DNA from: Ophioceras dolichostomum
Taxonomy: Eukaryota > Ascomycota > Sordariomycetes > Magnaporthales > Ophioceraceae
Direction: 5' to 3'
Length of the DNA: 64,000 nucleotides
Assembly (NCBI GenBank): GCA_003049485.1
Contig: PYST01000006.1
Location: forward strand, 62,001 to 126,000
The stretch's first letter is position 1. Each line of letters begins with the position of its first letter. The notes under the pieces were generated by a model. It searched no databases and was not told where the DNA came from. It worked only from the letters and a program-made list of their open reading frames with translations. Both the position numbers and the translations under genes were made by a program. Below are positions 1 through 11,606 of the stretch, one piece after another.

Positions 1-402
1 GCCCATGACGGACAACTTGACCACCCACTTCGTGGCCAGTTTCCTCGCCGGTGTTACTGCCGCCACCGTCACGAGCCCCATCGACGTCATCAAGACCCGC
101 GTCATGTCCGCTAGCGGCAAGTCGCACTCCATACCAAAGCTGCTCGGTGATATTTACGCTGCCGAGGGCCTGACTTGGATGTTCAAGGGCTGGGTTCCTA
201 GCTTCCTTCGTCTTGGCCCGTAAGCAACTCACCCTCCTCCACCCCCCTCCGAATTCTAATGTTACTCCCCCTGTACCTTAAATCTTCTCTTCGGGACCAG
301 ATACTTACTCCAGCATATGCGTGGCACAGGCAAACAATTTTCACATTTGTCTTCCTGGAGGCTCATCGCAAGATGTACAGGAAGGCCGCCAACATCGACT
401 AG
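1..402 (+). CDS. dic1: Mitochondrial dicarboxylate carrier, 3' part (gene runs off the window start)
   Basis: This is the C-terminal third of a mitochondrial carrier family protein that exchanges dicarboxylates for phosphate across the inner membrane. The visible exons are about 2-219 and 330-402, joined across a 110-nt intron with GTAAGC and CACAG borders; the join completes a split Pro codon. The protein shows the third carrier repeat with the signature SPIDVIKTR, followed by the matrix stretch GLTWMFKGWVPSFLRLGP and the last helix with TIFTFVFLEAHRKMYRK before a TAG. The FTFVFLEAHRKMYRK tail resembles fungal DIC1 more than other carriers, which is why I name it; the missing N-terminal two thirds would settle substrate class. 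The ATG at position 5 is internal, not the start. Confidence 0.82.
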
Positions 403-1314
403 TGGACGGCGCGAAAGAGTCTGCCTGTTTTTCTTTCTTTGCATTTCTCACACATCTCGCTCTTATAGACGGACGGCTGGACGGACTGCTGCGGTATATG
501 GATATCAGGGAAACAGGAAGGGCAAAGCGTCTTGGATTCCGGAGCCCAAAAAAAGTTTAGACTATACTGCATAGAGATCCAGACCTGCTTGGGAGGGTCT
601 GGGCGGAGCAACGGCACCGAGCATTCGTTGCGTAATACTGGCGTTGGGCACACAATCTTCCTCATTGTAGGCATAGCAACAGCGAACTCTGGATTTAGCT
701 TTGGATTTTGCTTGAATTTTCTCATTTTAGAGAGCCAATAATCGCATGAAAGTCATCTACGTACGCAGATCAACATCGACAGATACTAGGCTTCAAGGGC
801 CGCTGGAGATCGTCACGCTTGACTATAGAGCTACATTACTCCAAGCAAAGCAGGGGTCAAGATCGAAGAAAAACCACAACGCTCACGGGCGACAAGCTTT
901 AAAGCATTAATGCCTTTCGGCCGGAAATCGCGACAGACAGGTCCGGTCGCGTACAGCAGAGGTGTAAAATGGGTGATGACCGACATCTTCCAAGGAACGA
1001 ACGGGAGTTGGCACGGGGCAAAGCCTATCTTCCCCTGTAGGCTATCAAGATTTCTCTCGCTCAAACATGTGGACCGAGGAACTTGATCTTGGAGACTGGG
1101 AGGCCAGAACCGGAAGAGAACACAAAAAAATGAAGACTCGTTCCGCCTTTAGTTTTGATTTACGGCGATGCCTCGCCCCATCTACCAGCCAAGACCAATT
1201 CAGTAAACGCCACGCCATCCCATCAAGGAGTAACCAAGGCGCCTATAACACCGTAGAATCGAAGACAACGACACACCCGACAAAACCCCGAGAAACAGGC
1301 TCTGCATTCTTCCC
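403..1314. other. Convergent 3' spacer between the carrier and RPB3
   Basis: Both flanking genes end here, so the 0.9 kb should hold two 3' UTRs and poly(A) sites. Several open frames of 60-108 codons exist on both strands but none has a recognisable domain, consistent codon use or sensible splice partners. I see no repeat or RNA gene. Confidence 0.6.
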
Positions 1315-2437
1315 TCAGTTCCCATAAGAAGTAGAGCCACCGCCGTAGCCCCCGTCGTTCCCATAACTGGTTTGGCCACCGTAGACGGTGTTGTAGCCGT
1401 CCCAGCCATCGCCACCACCACCGCCGCCGCCTCCGCCGCCCATCCCGTAATCACCACCGTCCTGCACACCTGTGTCGCCGCCCATGCCCTTCGAGTCATC
1501 GAGAATCATTATCACGCTGGCCAGCTTCTGCTGCAAGGCCGTGATGCCTTCCTGCACGATGACGTCCGGCTCGAGGTTGCCCGCGGTCTCGACGTCGAAG
1601 TAGAAGCGATTTGGCACGGCGTCATAGTCGAAGGTCTCTCCCTCCTGCGGTGGCTCCTCCTTGGCGGCGTTCTCGCTCAGCGGCCACTCCGCCTTGGCGT
1701 CCTTCTCGTACCACAGGTCCAGGTGGCGGAGGCGGTTGTGCGGGTCGTACTCGAAGCCGATGGCGGTCGCGGGACACCACTTGGCGTGCTCCTTGGCGAT
1801 GCCCTTCTTTGCGACGCACTTGATATGCACCTCCTGGTTGCGCCGCAGCTTGAAGAGCAACACACCCAGGCCGTCCGGGTCGGTGATGACGGGCGAGCCG
1901 ACCCACTGGTTGGCGCGGCCGCTCTCTACGACCATGTCGCGCGCGTACACCTTCATGACGTAGTCGGGGTCCTCGGACTCACACCGCGCGTGCAGCAAGA
2001 TCGTGACGGAGCAGTTCTCGCAGTACTGCTCGCAGGAGCAGTCGCGCGAGTACATCAGCTCGTTGACGCCCCGCGCGTTCAGTGGCACCAGGCCGAGCCG
2101 GTGCGCGATGAACTCGTCTGCTAGCACGCTCGTGTTTTCCTTGATCTCGCAGTTGTCGATGGCAATCGTTGGTATTTCCGCTAGCATCACGCGCCGTATC
2201 GCATTCGCTAGTGAAAGGTCGACGTTGCTCAGCTCGAAGGTGACGTGGACGGTATCGGCCTTGCCGGAGAGTTTTGCAGAGGCATGTCAGTCAGTCGCAA
2301 ACGCAAAATTCCCACGTTCCCAGGGACGGAAGGAGAGAAGCTAGCGACAGCGCCTGCCTGGGACTACAAACATGGGAGATCTTGATGCTGGCTCCAAGGG
2401 GGTTGTCCCCAGTCTCTATCATCGCGTCGTAATCCAT
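1315..2437 (-). CDS. rpb3: DNA-directed RNA polymerase II subunit RPB3
   Basis: RPB3 is the alpha-like subunit that pairs with RPB11 in the Pol II assembly platform in the nucleus. Exons are 2437-2372 and 2259-1315, giving 336 aa; the 111-nt intron lies after codon 22, as the join restores the conserved strand leading into the ELSNVDLSLANAIRRVMLAE motif. The N terminus (MDYDAMIETGDNPLG) matches fungal RPB3 starts. DEFIAHRLGLVPL and the Zn loop CSCEQYCENC (C-x-C-x3-C-x2-C) are intact. The C terminus is unusually glycine-rich, with a run of ten Gly near genomic 1420-1440 followed by YGN/YGG repeats; such a low-complexity tail is common in filamentous fungi and absent from yeast. The gene is divergent from mge1, sharing a 553-bp upstream region. 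Confidence 0.93.
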
Positions 2438-2990
2438 GGCTTTTTGGCTGTGGCTATTGCTAAAAATGCGAAAAGAGAAGACACAAGAAAGATGCTTCGA
2501 ATGAACTGCGTTCGTAAGAAGATGCTGCGGCTTGTATCGGCAGTGGCCCAACTGAAGGCGAGAGAGTCGACAAGAAGCAAGGGCGTTCACAACTTGTCAG
2601 CCGCCACTGTCAAGGCATGCACAATAAAGCACAATCGCAAGCGCGTTGCGCTGAAGGCAGCTAAAATTCTGGGGCCGGTCAGGAACGGGGATGAATGACC
2701 TCAAGAATTATCCAATCAGGAGTGACTTTTGGTCCCACAGCACCTACGCCCGGGGTTCCGGCGGTCCTTAGTTGACCCGGATAACGGCGCGATAAAAAAA
2801 TTTCCCTTCCTCCCGTCCAGTGATGATTGTCAGCCGACGGCAACTGTTTGGGAGATCAGTTGAGAGCACACGACCATCACCTCGACCACCTCGACCAACC
2901 TCTTCCCGCATCGTTCAGCAGCAACCCACGGCAAACACGTCCAGCACACCGTGAATTTTCGCCACACACACAAAACACCGTATATCCAAG
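2438..2990. promoter_or_regulatory. Divergent promoter region of rpb3 and mge1
   Basis: The 553-bp space separates the two divergent start codons and must hold both promoters. An open frame at 2372-2698 (+) is the shadow of RPB3 exon 1 plus leader. An AT-rich patch (gcgataaaaaaatttccc) occurs near 2785-2805, about 190 nt upstream of mge1. I cannot assign a factor site with confidence. Confidence 0.5.
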
Positions 2991-3868
2991 ATGCTGCGAC
3001 AAGCAATTGCTGCTCCTTCTCGGGTAATCCGCTCATCTGTCCTGCGAGCTGGGGGGCAAAGATCATCACTATCTGCTCCTCAGCTGCGTTATTCTCCTTT
3101 AGCGGCCGCAAGGCCCTCCCAGCTTGTGTTTTCAAGATGGTACAGCGCCGAGACAGAAGCTACAGACAAGAACGCCGCCGAGCCGCCAAAAGAGGATGCT
3201 CAGGCTGCTGCAGTGCCCGACGCGGAGGCTGCCCTGAAGAAGGAACTGGAGACAAAAACGAAGGAGGCGATCGAGTGGAAGGTTAGTTAACGCTCTTTGG
3301 GTTTCTCCCCCTCTTCTCCTCTTCTATCTTCATCCACAATATCCCCTGTGGCTTGCCGCTAACTTCAGGCTCCTGAACCCACAAACTACAGGACAGGTAT
3401 CTCCGCTCAGTTGCCGACTTCCGCAACCTGCAAGACAGGACAGCGCGAGAGATGAAGTCGGCGCGTGACTTCGCCATCCAGAAGTTCGCCAAGGACCTGG
3501 TCGATAGCATCGACAATCTGGACCGCGCACTCACCATGGTTCCTGAAGAAAAGCTCCAGGCTGCCAAGACGGCAGAGACGTCAGAGGATGCCGGCGAGAC
3601 CAACGCCAACCACCTCCAGGACCTGGCCAACCTACACGAGGGCCTGAAGATGACCGAGTCCGTCCTGATGTCGACCATCGCCAAGCACGGGCTCGTGCGC
3701 TTCGACCCGGCCGGCGAGAAGTTCGACCCGAATGAGCACGAGGCTACGTTTATGACTGCCGTGGCCGACAAGGAGGACAACACCGTCTTCCACGTCCAAC
3801 AAAAGGGCTTCAAGCTGAACGGCCGCATATTAAGACCTGCCAAGGTCGGCGTGGTGAAGAACTCATGA
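2991..3868 (+). CDS. mge1: Mitochondrial GrpE-type nucleotide exchange factor Mge1
   Basis: Mge1 releases ADP from the matrix Hsp70 (Ssc1) and so drives protein import and folding. Exons 2991-3281 and 3392-3868 give 255 aa; the intron is phase 0, after EAIEWK, with GTTAGT and ACAG borders. The first ~55 residues are Arg/Ser/Ala rich with almost no acidic residues up to FSRWYSAETE, as expected of a matrix targeting peptide. The GrpE core follows: a long charged coiled coil (ELETKTKEAIEWKDRYLRS), then VADFRNLQDRT, FAKDLVDSIDNLDRAL, and the beta-domain ending NGRILRPAKVGVVK. The length and motif order match fungal Mge1. Confidence 0.95.
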
Positions 3869-4318
3869 TCGCATTGAGTCCTCCCATCATAAAATCTCTC
3901 ATCTCGTCTCCATTGATCCTCAACGGTTCAGCACCTCACCTCTCGACCAGGGTGCGAAGCGTTTCATCAACCATGACCCCTACTGTATTAACACCACTTA
4001 CTACATGTACCATGATATAATACCTTGTATTTGACCCTGAAAAATGGCGTAAAAAAAGACGACCTAAAGAAAAGGTCTTGCCCAGGCGGGCAGGCATGAC
4101 GATATCTCCCATTCAAAGACAAACCATACATAATTTTCTCATCATTTCTTTTGCCATTTCCAGTAAGAACTAGGCGGATGCAGGAGTGAAAATGAAAATA
4201 AATGTACAGAATCGGGTTCATATAACGGCACTTGCCTTCTTATCATTAACAGGCGAGCAGGCCTGGCGCAAACACATAACCCCCCTTTTTTTCAATATGA
4301 AAAGACAATACCTCCTCC
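3869..4318. other. Convergent 3' spacer
   Basis: This 450-bp stretch lies between the ends of mge1 (+) and the unrecognised acidic-protein gene (-). It is relatively AT-rich and should contain both 3' UTRs. No gene or repeat was seen. Confidence 0.55.
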
Positions 4319-6869
4319 TCACGAACAGCCAGACGTATTGCCGGGGGCACTGCCCGGCGCCGCGTCGGCGTCGGTGGCAGCGACGCCCTCCAACAGCAGC
4401 CGCCTTAGCTCCTCGGGCCGGGCGCACCCAAAGACGGCGCACAGGTCCCGCAGGCGGCCACTCGGATCCCCAGCGACAGGCGCTCGCAGTGGCGCTCGCG
4501 GACCGCCTGCGCGCGGCAGGTCAGGTCCCACAGCCCGTCGCGGAGCCGCCGGGCCAGCCGCGAGACGACCCGCGCGCGTCGTGGGGTGCGCTCTGCATCC
4601 TCCTCCTCCTCCGCCTCCGCCTCCGCCTCCACATCCTCGCCCTCCTCTTCCTCTTCTTGGCCGTAGCCGTCGTCGCCGCCGTCGCCGCCGTCGCTACCGT
4701 CGCCATCGAGGCCCGGGATGGCGAAATCCTCGGGGAGGCGCCCGGCGAGGGCGAGGAGGTCAGCATACTCCCTGCCAAGGGAGCCGACGAGGGCGCGCTG
4801 GCCATCGTTGTGGCGGTCCAGGTAGGCGACCTCGTGGTCGGCCAGGAGGAGGCGGCGCCGCGTCGACTCGAGGGCGGATTTGTAGTTCGATGGGCCGAAT
4901 TCGCGGAAGATGGGCCCGCTATGGTGGGCGAGGGCGTCGTCGATGTCGGACTATGTGGGGGTGCGTTGGGTTGCGACGCGGTGTTATTAGTGGGACTTGT
5001 CACTTTTATGGGGGCTGCTGGCCTGTACTTCAATGATGGCCAGGCTAGGGTGGGTAGGTAAGGTAGGTGTAAGGTAATGGAGGTTACATAAGTAAAGCAG
5101 TTAGTTACGTACCTCGGTGAAGGTCTCAGGGACCTTATCGTCGTCGTCCTCCTCTGGCGCGCCGAAGGAGGGCACCCTGCCGTAGCAGAGGTCGCGAGCC
5201 TCCTGTCCGGCCGCATGGTCCATGCGGTCGAACTCGCCGTTGTAGAAGAGGCGAGGGACCAGCTCGGGTTCCACGCCTAAAGTCGACAGCCAGACAGGAT
5301 ACCGAGGGCAGACTGGTTAGTGGACTGTTTATTTACCTCGCTCGATCTCCTCATCACAACTCTCCGAGACAAAAGACGACGACCGTGGCATATCTGGCCT
5401 CGGTCTAGTACTAGGAAATGGAGCACGGCTCGTGCTACTCACCTTCGGCCTCGCGGAGGACGGACGGGTTCGACGGGACCTTGTACATCGGCGACAGCTC
5501 CGCGCCGGTCTCCTCGTCGATCTGGCGGATGGCGACCATGGGGTCCCATCGCCACTTGGCGCTGCCGCCGCCGCCAGCAACCACGTGCGGAACGCGCGGC
5601 CGGACCCGGTCCAGGGAAGGCACTGGCGAGTTGGGCGGGTTCAGGGGCGGCGGCGACGCGCTCAGCTCCGGGTGGGCGGCGTGGTGCTGGTCGTCAGTCA
5701 GCGCCCAACGCTGGGCGTTTGTCGCCCAGAGCTTGAACGTCTCCAGGGAGATGCAGCCGGCGTCCCTGCCCTGGTAGCTGGAGGAGAAATGGTGGAATCC
5801 GTCTGGAGGTCATCTGCAGCAGCGTGGTTAGCGAAGCGCTTCTCGGAAAACCGCGGAGATTTCCTGGCAGTCGGAGTGAAGTATCGGAGCGTAGAACTTT
5901 AGGGACCTGGGGGTGGTGGGGCATGACATCCCCGCCAACCCAGAGCCCCATTGATCTTACCATGAAAGGCTTGGGCAGTTGTCTCCGTGGCGGCTGTGGA
6001 GGGCTCCTTGGGGATGGGGTCACCACCCAGCTCAGACTTCAACTGGCTCCGCGGTATATAGCAGAGAACAGGGGACGGGACCGAACCACTACCGCTGTCG
6101 ACGTCGTCATCGTCAGTGGTATCAAGTTGGCGCGAAGGGGGGCTGAAGATTGGGAGATCGACCTTGAGATTTGGCGCGTGTTAGTTAGCTGACCATATAT
6201 GTTGGGGATGGAGTTTTGCTGACGTCTCACTCACTTGGAGAAGGGATCCGACAGATCGGAGCCGTCGTTGGCCCCCATCTCAGCATTGACCGCCGCCAGG
6301 AAGGTATCGTTGGCGTGGACGGGCTGTGGTCCTCGCATGGCCGTGTAGGCCATCAGCAAGCCGGGGGTGATCTTCCAAGGCTTCTTCTGCGTGTTGCCCT
6401 GCTGGGTACTGTTATTGGCGTTGGGAGACCGGCGGCCGTCATCGCCGCTTCGAGTCTGCATAAAACCTGAATTCACGTCAAGGTTCGAGTAGGCAAGAGT
6501 TCCGGGCTGTTGGGTATTCTGATGCTCCTGGCCGAGATTGGGGTGCTGCGGCTGGTGGCTCAGATCCTCTAGCACGTCCAAGAACGATTGGATGCGAGAC
6601 TCCTTAGCGTCATGGAGACTCTGCTGAACATTCTGATGCTCTAGGCCGAGATGGAGGTTCTGCGGCTGGTGGCTCAGGTCTACCAGTCTGTCCAAAAACG
6701 ATTGAAGGCGGGAATCCTTATCGTCAAGGGGACTTTGCTGGTTCAGGAGAGCGCCTCCGTCTTCATCCGAGTCGAGTGAGACATTGAACAGGGAGAGCTT
6801 TCCCATCATGTTGGGAGGAGTAGTGAAAGCATTCTCAGGAATGGGACTGCTCGCAGGAGTGCGCGACAT
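4319..6869 (-). CDS. Unrecognised acidic protein, five exons, two homopolymer frame breaks
   Basis: I do not recognise the family. The best model joins 6869-6235, 6162-5961, 5802-5443, 5276-5113 and 4950-4319. Every junction has GTRNGT/AG borders, but the frame closes only if one base is missing from the G6 run at 6137-6142 and one from the C4 run at 4468-4471; with both, the protein would be about 664 aa with no stop. The N-terminal exon has a duplicated 33-residue segment (residues 51-83 and 89-121, each with QSFLD...DLSHQPQ...EHQN) and a conserved-looking block WKITPGLLMAYTAMRGPQP. The middle has SLETFKLWATNAQRW and WRWDPMVAIRQIDEETGAEL. The C-terminal exon has a Glu-rich run then an Arg/Leu helix-rich end (CARPEELRRLLLEG). 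No signal peptide or membrane segment is evident; a nuclear or cytosolic scaffold is possible but is inference. Confidence 0.65.
6507..6719 (-). repeat. Internal duplication of a 33-residue segment
   Basis: Two in-frame copies, 6719-6621 and 6605-6507, repeat with a 38-codon period inside exon 1 of the unrecognised gene. Both carry a KxSRxQSFLDxL core, then DLSHQPQ and EHQN.QQ. Both copies look equally diverged, so the duplication is not brand new. Confidence 0.8.
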
Positions 6870-7950
6870 TGTGGGCGTCCAAGTCTTCCTACTTAACTGC
6901 GCTGCTTTGATGTCGGATGCGGGTAGCTTTCTCAGGTTGCTGTGGAGAAGGCTCTGTTCTCGGCAAGTGTGGTGCTTGAATAGCGTGCCGCGTGTCTGTC
7001 TGTGATGGTCCTATCCAGCCGCGAGGTATAGATTAACCAGGAGACTGTAGATAGTTATTGAACATGAACCGAAGACTGTGAGAAGAGTCGCGGTGATGCC
7101 CTTGATAGAACGAGACGTGGTGTGGTGTGGTGTGGTGAAAACACGATCGGGGTCGCCGCGATTATCAGTCGAATTGGTTGCTCAGAGCACCAGCTTGACG
7201 AGGGCACGCACTGAAATTTGACGGTCTGATACCAGGAGGAGTTAAGCAACTTGGCCAGTGTAAATTGCTGATATCAAAACGTGAGGTCGATGCCCAGCGG
7301 TTGGTTTGGCAGGCGAGATGGTGCTAACGAGAAGTCCTGACGAGAAGTCCTGACGAGAAGTCCTGACGAGAAGTCCTGACGAGAAGTCCTGACGAGAAAT
7401 CCTTAAGAGAAGAAGTTGTCAAACGCGGACGCGTCCTTTCGCGGGGAGAGAGAAGAAAATTCATCCACCAGTAAACATAAACACGCACTCCCAAATTTTT
7501 GAATTGGCCAGGTGACCGTAATAGGAGAACAGACGATGAAGGTGAGGCCGAACTGGGTGAATGAGGTGACGTAAGGGCATGCCAAGAAAATCAGGGACAA
7601 GAACGACGATGGCATCGCAGCAAGGAATAGACGGCAAAGGGATAAACGGGAAAGAACGAGGCCATTCCTCAGATACATGAATAAACGGGCGTTGACTGAC
7701 ACCTCTTTGGCCTCTTCGGCCACACCGGGATCGTCTCAATGCCAGAGAGATATGACGACCCTCACCGTCCATGCCATATCTCGCGCCGACCGCATTCAGT
7801 GTGACCTGAAAACAGACGAGCGCGACATCGACACCCCCAAAACCAACGCCCCAAGAAATAGGTACATAAGATATATCTCCGCTCAAAAAAAGGGAGTTCA
7901 AATATTACAACAGGGGAAAAAAATCACTCCTCACCACTGCACACACCCAC
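6870..7950. other. Spacer with promoter of the unrecognised gene and RFC1 3' end
   Basis: Upstream of the 6869 start the sequence contains a short GTGGT pentamer run (about 7117-7137) and a 13-bp tandem array (7328-7405). The part nearest 7950 is the RFC1 3' UTR. Frames such as 7403-7723 and 7461-7901 (-) lack domain similarity and splice logic and are not called. Confidence 0.5.
7328..7405 (+). repeat. 13-bp tandem array, six copies
   Basis: The unit cgagaagtcctga is repeated perfectly five times (7328-7392), with a sixth diverged copy (cgagaaatcctta) at 7393-7405. The array sits about 460 bp upstream of the unrecognised gene's start codon. The perfect copies imply recent expansion or active homogenisation. 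Confidence 0.95.
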
Positions 7951-10900
7951 CTACTTCTTCCCCTTACCCTTCCCAGCCGCTCCCTTCGGCCTACCCCTGC
8001 CCTTCGGCTTGATGTCCTCCTCCTCTTCATCGTCGTCGTCGAGGTCGTAGCTGTCCGCCTTCGCCTTCTTGCCCTTCGCGGCGGCCGGCTTCTTTGCGGC
8101 GGCGGGCTTCTTTGCGGCGGCGGTCTTCGGCTTCGCCTTGGGCTGCTTGATGTACTTGTCCTTCGTCAGATCGTCCTCATCGTCGTCGGCCGCCGGCTCG
8201 GCGATAACGGCGGCGTCGTCCTCCTCCTCGATCGCCTCCTCCAGGTCCGGCATCTCCTTGGCCGTCGCTCTGGGAGCGGCGATGCTGCTGGCCTTCATGA
8301 AGGGGATCGGGTGAGACATGGCGTTGTACCTGCAAAAAAAAGATTGTTTGGTTAGGCGACGTTATCCACGAGCTTATCCTTTGGTGGTGACCCAACACAA
8401 CAAAGCAGACACAAGACACGACAGGGTGAGAGTCAAAACAAGGGGGCCAGGGCTATTAGGTACTTACGTGCGCGTGAAGGCGGCCTTGGTCTGCGTGTCA
8501 ATGTTCACCCTCGACTCGTCCTGGGGTCCGACGCCAAGCTCCTTGATAGCGTCGAAATCATCACGAGTGAGGTAGTAGCTATCCATTAAGTCGATGACTT
8601 CCGGAATCGAGTCCTTGCCTTCGATGTCGAGGCGCTTGACAATCTGCTGCCACATGACTGGCAGGTATTGCTGGCGGACTTCGTTGTGGTCACCCGATGA
8701 CCGGAGCCTCATGTGCGAGTGGATCTCGCGCACGTACCGGCCCAGTTTCCCTGCCTTGCTGTTCATGCCGAGCCACGACGTGAAGTTGGAGCCCATGAGC
8801 TGGCCGGCGATGAAGCTCGCAGGCCGCACCGTGCTGAAGATGGCGTGTGTTGGCATGAGAGACCAGTGCTGCTGAGGCCCGTGGATCATGCGGTCGACCA
8901 AGTCGCCGTCACTGATGCTCTCCGAAGCCTTCTCCACCAGCTCCAGGTACTTGAGGTTCTCCTGCTTGCGGTTGTATCCCTTGCCAGTCAGCAGCATCGG
9001 CTTGGTGCTGAGATAGTTCTCCTGGATCATGAGATAGCTGAACTCATGATCGTTGAAGTACAGCTCGATCTTGTCGTTGAGAGTGGCCTTGCTGGCGGGG
9101 GCGAAGAGACCTCCCGCGAGCATCTTTTGGCAGATGTCCCAGGGCTTGAGGATGACGTGCTTCTCCCACGCCTTGGTCATCGACTTGGTCTGGTCGTAGT
9201 TGAGCGAGGATCCGGCCCCACCGTCAAGCTTGATCGAATGGATCATGTTGATGATCTGCCGGATGTCCTTGTTGCAGCCCTCGATCAGCGCGTCGATGAC
9301 CTGGGGCGGCATCTTGCCCAGCCCCTCTCGGTGGCAGATGGTCATGATCCGCGAGCGAATCTGGTCAACTGTGGGGCGGTTGAACCGGACGTCGAACGCC
9401 ACATGGTCGAACGGCCGCATCTTGGGCAGCCGTCGCTCGTTGCAGATGAGGATGAGAGGGACCTCTGTCTTCTTGCAGAACTTGGCGAGGGCACCCACGC
9501 CACCCCTGTCGCCCGCACTCATACCATCGACCTCATCCATAATCAGGACGATGTTCTTCTTGGCCTCCTCGGCCTTCTTGCCATCACCCGCAAAGAACCC
9601 GAGCAGCGATGTGTTGTTGATAACATCGCTCACGCCGCTCTCCACCATTTTCTTGCTCCGTGTGTCGCTGGCGTTGCTCTCTATCACATCGTAACCCGCC
9701 AGCTTGGCAGCCAGGTGGGCGGCCGTCGTCTTCCCGATTCCAGGAGGACCCGAGATGATGATGGCGCGCTCGGTTCCAAAGTCGCCGCCACGCCTCTTAA
9801 ATTCGTTCTTGCGGTTCGTCGGCCAAGCCTCCAACCAAGCTTTGATTTTCTCAACCTGACCCTTGTTGCCGCAGATGTGGTTCAGCTGAGTGGGTGCGTA
9901 TTTGGTGGTCCAGAGCTGAGAGTTCGGGGCTGGCTGGGTTGGTGGCGCAACGGCACCCTTGGCAGCAGCTGCCTTGCGGGCTTTCTCCGCCTCAGCCTTG
10001 CGAGCCTTCTCTTCGGCTTCCATCTCGGCTGCCTGCTGCTTGATCTTCTCTGCTTCCTCTTCGCGTCTCTGGCGAGCTTTCTCGGCCCCCTTTCCAGAGC
10101 CACCAGCCGCCGGGAGGGTGCTGATCAGATGGAACAGGCCTGTCTCGTCGATGGTCTTGATTCCAAACTTCCGGATCTTCTCAAGCTTGCTGGGACCGGC
10201 GTCACTGCCTAGGACAACGAAACTTGTCTTGCTGCTGGGTGCACCGACAACCTTCCCGCCGTATCTCTTCACGAGAGCCTGCCCATCCTCTCTGCTGATT
10301 GTCTGAAGGATACCGGTGAAAACAAAGCTGAGCCCGCTCAGGCAGTCCTCCTCGCCTTCGGGCAGGTCGATAGCACCCGCATTCGGCGGGGCGGCGGCTG
10401 AGTTACCACCGCTTGCTGCAGCCTTCCGCCAGTCAAATTTGGCGTTTGTCTTGGGGGGCGGAGTTGGTGGCCGGACAGTCGGCACATTATCGAGAATCGC
10501 CTGGATGCCAGGATCCTCACCCTGGGGAGCTTGGGCCTTAGGAGCTCGGGGCTTCGCCGCGGGTTTCTTCCGAGGCTTGACATCCAATTCTTCCAAGTCC
10601 TCAGAGTCGGAGGTTGGAGACTTGCGCTTTCGGCCAGCCCGGGTTGCTCCCCTCGCAGGGGTAGCCTTAGACGGCTTTACGTCATCATCTCCTTCCTCAT
10701 CATCATTGGATGACTCCTCCTTCATAGCGCCTCTGCTCGGTCGACCTCGCGGAGCAACTCGCTTGGCCTGGGGGAGGATATCGTCATCGCTATCATCCTC
10801 GACGTATTCGTCATTCTTTCGCTTGTTCCGACCCTTCATGTCCGCCGCAAAGATATCATCACCGTCTTCTTCGTCGTCCATGAAGGCATCGTCATCGTAG

Positions 10901-11606
10901 TCGGAGTCATGCTTCTTGTAGGCCGTCACTGGCTTCTTCGGAGCAGGCTTGCTGGCTTTGACTGCGGCCTTGGGCGCGGCCTTGGGCGCGGCCTTGGGCG
11001 CAGCTTTGGGGGTACCCTTCGGAGCGGCCTTCGAAGCTACAGGGCTTAGCTCTGCCTGCGGCTTCGCCTTGGTCCGCGGGCTAACCCGAACTGCAATATC
11101 TGCTGCAGCTTTGACCTTGGTAGCAGCCTTGGGCGTCCCCTGAGTTTGCTTGTTGCTCGACTTCGAGGATGCGAAATATTCGCTGGCCGAGATCTCGACG
11201 CCTTTCACGGGTTCGGGACCACTGCAAAACCATTGTCAGCTTGATACTCTCCAAAGGTGTGTTTCTGGGGATAAATAAAATCAGACTCACTTCGCCTTCT
11301 TATTAGGCGTAGCCTTGACCGCAGGCTTTTGAGGGCTGAATCGGCTTGTTAGACCCCGTACGTAGCTTAGTGACAGTTACGGACGACTTACACAACTAGA
11401 TCCTCATCATCACTGTCCTCCACAACCTTTCGACCTTCTGGGGAAACCATTAGCTGAGCCCGATTCATCGATTTCGAATTGGAAGGAGACTCACTAGCAC
11501 GAGAGCCGGACGACTTCTTTACAGAAGAATCTTCCTTCTTAGAGGCAGGCTTGGGCGCCGGCCCACCCCCTTTACCTCCGAAGAAAGAGCGAATATCCGA
11601 AGGCAT
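7951..11606 (-). CDS. rfc1: Replication factor C large subunit RFC1
   Basis: RFC1 is the large ATPase subunit of the clamp loader that opens PCNA at primer-template junctions. Exons 11606-11392, 11335-11291, 11221-8468 and 8329-7951 give 1130 aa with all phases closing; exon 2 is only 45 nt. The start MPSDIRSFFGG is the usual N-terminal PCNA-binding motif. A Lys/Ala/Pro-rich linker with tandem PKAA repeats and several acidic patches follows. The BRCT domain lies at about residues 380-456 (CLSGLSFVFTG...). The AAA+ module has Walker A SGPPGIGKTT at about 577-586 and Walker B LIMDEVD near 646-652, then the RFC1-specific collar. The last exon is a basic/acidic tail (KKPAAAKK, DDDDEEEE, KGRGRPKG) fitting an NLS or DNA-binding region. 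Length fits the family. Confidence 0.96.

Noticed and set aside
1372..2124. 250-codon + strand open frame
   Set aside because: Antisense to RPB3; no domain and explained by GC bias.
7328..7405. CRISPR-like repeat array
   Set aside because: The units abut with no spacers and the genome is eukaryotic; it is a simple minisatellite.
8713..10212. 499-codon + strand open frame
   Set aside because: It is antisense to RFC1 exon 3. High GC at third codon positions opens the complementary frame; the protein is Leu/Val/Arg biased with no domain.
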